Shown: positions 22,717-23,726 of the stretch, in pieces | Numbering within the stretch: the stretch's first letter is position 1 | Layout of the letters: each line of letters opens with the position of its first letter | Program-made: the position numbers and the translations under genes | From: RGIG3009 sp964490085 | GTDB taxonomy: Bacteria; Bacillota; Clostridia; Oscillospirales; Acutalibacteraceae | Length of the DNA stretch: 23,726 nt | NCBI GenBank assembly: GCA_964490085.1 | Contig: CAZBAO010000011.1 | Location: 1 to 23,726, forward strand | Reading direction: 5' to 3' | The notes under the pieces: model-generated | Seen by the model: the letters and a program-made list of their open reading frames with translations, nothing else | The model's database searches: none | Told to the model about the DNA's origin: nothing

Positions 22717-22744
22717 AGTATACCATACTTTTGCATTACTTCAA
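22717..22744 (-). promoter_or_regulatory. PAP2 gene promoter
   Basis: On the minus strand TTGAAG (22739-22744), a 16-base spacer and TATACT (22717-22722) lie 31 bases before the start. Confidence 0.6.
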
Positions 22745-22760
22745 ATCCTTTCTTGTCACC

Positions 22761-22814
22761 TTGACATGAAACCGGTTCGATGATATGCTTTAAACACTGT
22801 AAAATGACATTTTA
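22761..22814 (+). promoter_or_regulatory. HAD phosphatase promoter and leader palindrome
   Basis: A perfect TTGACA (22761-22766), a 17-base spacer and TATGCT (22784-22789) form the promoter. TAAAAT-GAC-ATTTTA (22800-22814), a perfect 6-3-6 inverted repeat, lies just downstream of the predicted start point. Confidence 0.65.
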
Positions 22815-22829
22815 GCATGAGGAGATAGT

Positions 22830-23642
22830 ATGACAGCACAAGACCAAATTCGTAATATTCAATTGTTTTTGTTTGATATGGATGGCACGCTGTATCTTGA
22901 AAACGAGCTGTATCATTTCACCAAGGAGCTTTTGCGTGTGATCCGCGAGAGCGGACGGCGATATTTGTTTGTGACGAACAATTCGTCTAAAAGCGTCAAG
23001 GACTATATCTTTAAATTGGAACGGCTCGGTATCGCGGCAGAATATGTCGATTTTTTAACTTCTTCTCAGGCGGTTGCATTTTACTTAAAGCGGCATCACG
23101 CTGACGCACGATTGTATGTCTGCGGCACGGTCTCTTTGAAGGAAGAGCTGCGGCGCGAAGGCTTTGTCGTTACGGAAGATATCGAGCAGACCGATTGTAT
23201 CGTCATGGGGAACGATACGGAGCTTGCCTTGCAAAAGCTTTGCGACGTTTGCAAGCTGTTGCTTACACGCCCCGATATTCCGTATATCGCCACAAATCCG
23301 GATTATGTGTGTCCCACCTCGTTTGGCAGCGTTCCGGATTGCGGCAGTATTTGTGACATGCTGTACAATGTGTCAAAACGCCGTCCGCTTTCGGTGGGGA
23401 AGCCGTCTCCGCTGATGCCGCAACTGGCAATGGAGCGAACCGGCATTGATGCCGCGCATACCGCTATGGTGGGTGACCGCATTTACACGGATGTGAAGAG
23501 CGGGCTTAATGCCGGTGTTTTGGCAATTTTGGTGATGAGCGGTGAAACGACGCAGGAGATTTTGGATGCTTCTGAGGATCGCCCTGATTTAGTGCTTGAA
23601 AGCGCAGGCGAAATTTTGGCAGCATTGAAAAACAACTTATAA
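22830..23642 (+). CDS. HAD-IIA family sugar-phosphate-type phosphatase (NagD-like)
   Basis: 270 residues from ATG 22830, with GAGGAG (22819-22824) five bases upstream. HAD motifs are complete: motif I D16-M-D18-G-T (D16 nucleophile, D18 acid/base), motif II T49-N-N, motif III lysine K191 in SVGKPSP, and motif IV G215-D-R-I-Y-T-D221. The large C2-type cap between motifs II and III (about 60-180) marks subfamily IIA, which includes NagD and the p-nitrophenyl phosphatases. The enzyme is cytoplasmic. Members dephosphorylate nucleotides, sugar phosphates or metabolic by-products such as phosphoglycolate; the substrate here is not predictable. It is divergent from the PAP2 gene and has its own promoter. 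Confidence 0.92.
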   Translation: MTAQDQIRNIQLFLFDMDGTLYLENELYHFTKELLRVIRESGRRYLFVTNNSSKSVKDYIFKLERLGIAAEYVDFLTSSQAVAFYLKRHHADARLYVCGTVSLKEELRREGFVVTEDIEQTDCIVMGNDTELALQKLCDVCKLLLTRPDIPYIATNPDYVCPTSFGSVPDCGSICDMLYNVSKRRPLSVGKPSPLMPQLAMERTGIDAAHTAMVGDRIYTDVKSGLNAGVLAILVMSGETTQEILDASEDRPDLVLESAGEILAALKNNL

Positions 23643-23650
23643 AATGACTC

Positions 23651-23679
23651 TTTACATTTCTAAAATGTTTTGGTATACT
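23651..23679 (+). promoter_or_regulatory. Promoter of a gene beyond the right edge
   Basis: TTTACA (23651-23656), a 17-base spacer and TATACT (23674-23679) are followed by AAGGAG at 23701-23706. No start codon at proper distance is visible before the window ends. A 6-3-6 palindrome, ACATTT-CTA-AAATGT (23654-23668), lies in the spacer. Confidence 0.6.
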
Positions 23680-23726
23680 CATAAACGGTGAAACGCAAAG
23701 AAGGAGACAAGTAACACGGCTGACCC

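Noticed and set aside
23701..23726. Start of another coding gene
   Set aside because: A ribosome-site-like AAGGAG is present but no ATG, GTG or TTG follows within the window, so no gene is called.

Overview
The window reads as chromosome of an anaerobic, gut-type Clostridia, most likely Oscillospirales/Ruminococcaceae-like. This is inferred from strong AGGAGG-type ribosome sites, consensus TTGACA-17-TATAAT promoters, an electron-bifurcating NfnAB pair, a SigH-type sigma factor, and GLUG/beta-helix secreted proteins. Base composition is near 50% G+C, except for a clearly AT-rich left end (1-950).

Layout. 1-1251 is an accessory patch abutting a tRNA-Tyr(GUA) gene. It holds the tail of an unidentified gene, a small AT-rich lipoprotein gene, and two copies of a 71-bp repeat that starts exactly at the encoded CCA end of the tRNA. 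1413-3637 encodes NfnA and NfnB (NADH-dependent reduced ferredoxin:NADP+ oxidoreductase). 3799-4368 is a sigma-70 family factor with its own promoter, and 4496-4774 is a small double zinc-ribbon protein. 4904-9604 is a complete branched-chain amino-acid ABC importer in the order binding protein, two permeases, two ATPases, with a strong hairpin between the binding-protein gene and the rest.

9688-13487 is a small carbohydrate-type module: an AraC-family regulator divergent from an intracellular clan GH-A glycoside hydrolase, followed by a beta-lactamase-fold serine hydrolase. 13695-14424 is nadE (NAD synthase) on the minus strand, interrupted by a single frameshift. Between the serine hydrolase and nadE lies a three-hairpin array whose hairpins are separated by ATATCA linkers. 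14618-19423 encodes a 1,601-residue secreted protein with GLUG repeats, a cadherin-like domain and a C-terminal right-handed beta-helix. Two tandem paralogous SGNH esterases follow it (19563-21710). The window closes with a minus-strand PAP2 phosphatase, whose last codons lie inside a shared palindromic terminator, and a divergent HAD-IIA phosphatase. A promoter for a further gene sits at the right edge.

How the genes work together (inference): the left core genes are redox and transport housekeeping. The 9.7-21.7 kb stretch looks like a polysaccharide-handling neighbourhood, with a secreted beta-helix protein acting outside, acetyl-ester removal by SGNH enzymes, and intracellular glycosidase steps controlled by the AraC regulator; the substrate cannot be named from sequence. 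The most unusual items are the tRNA-Tyr-anchored repeat/cassette arrangement and the ATATCA hairpin array.
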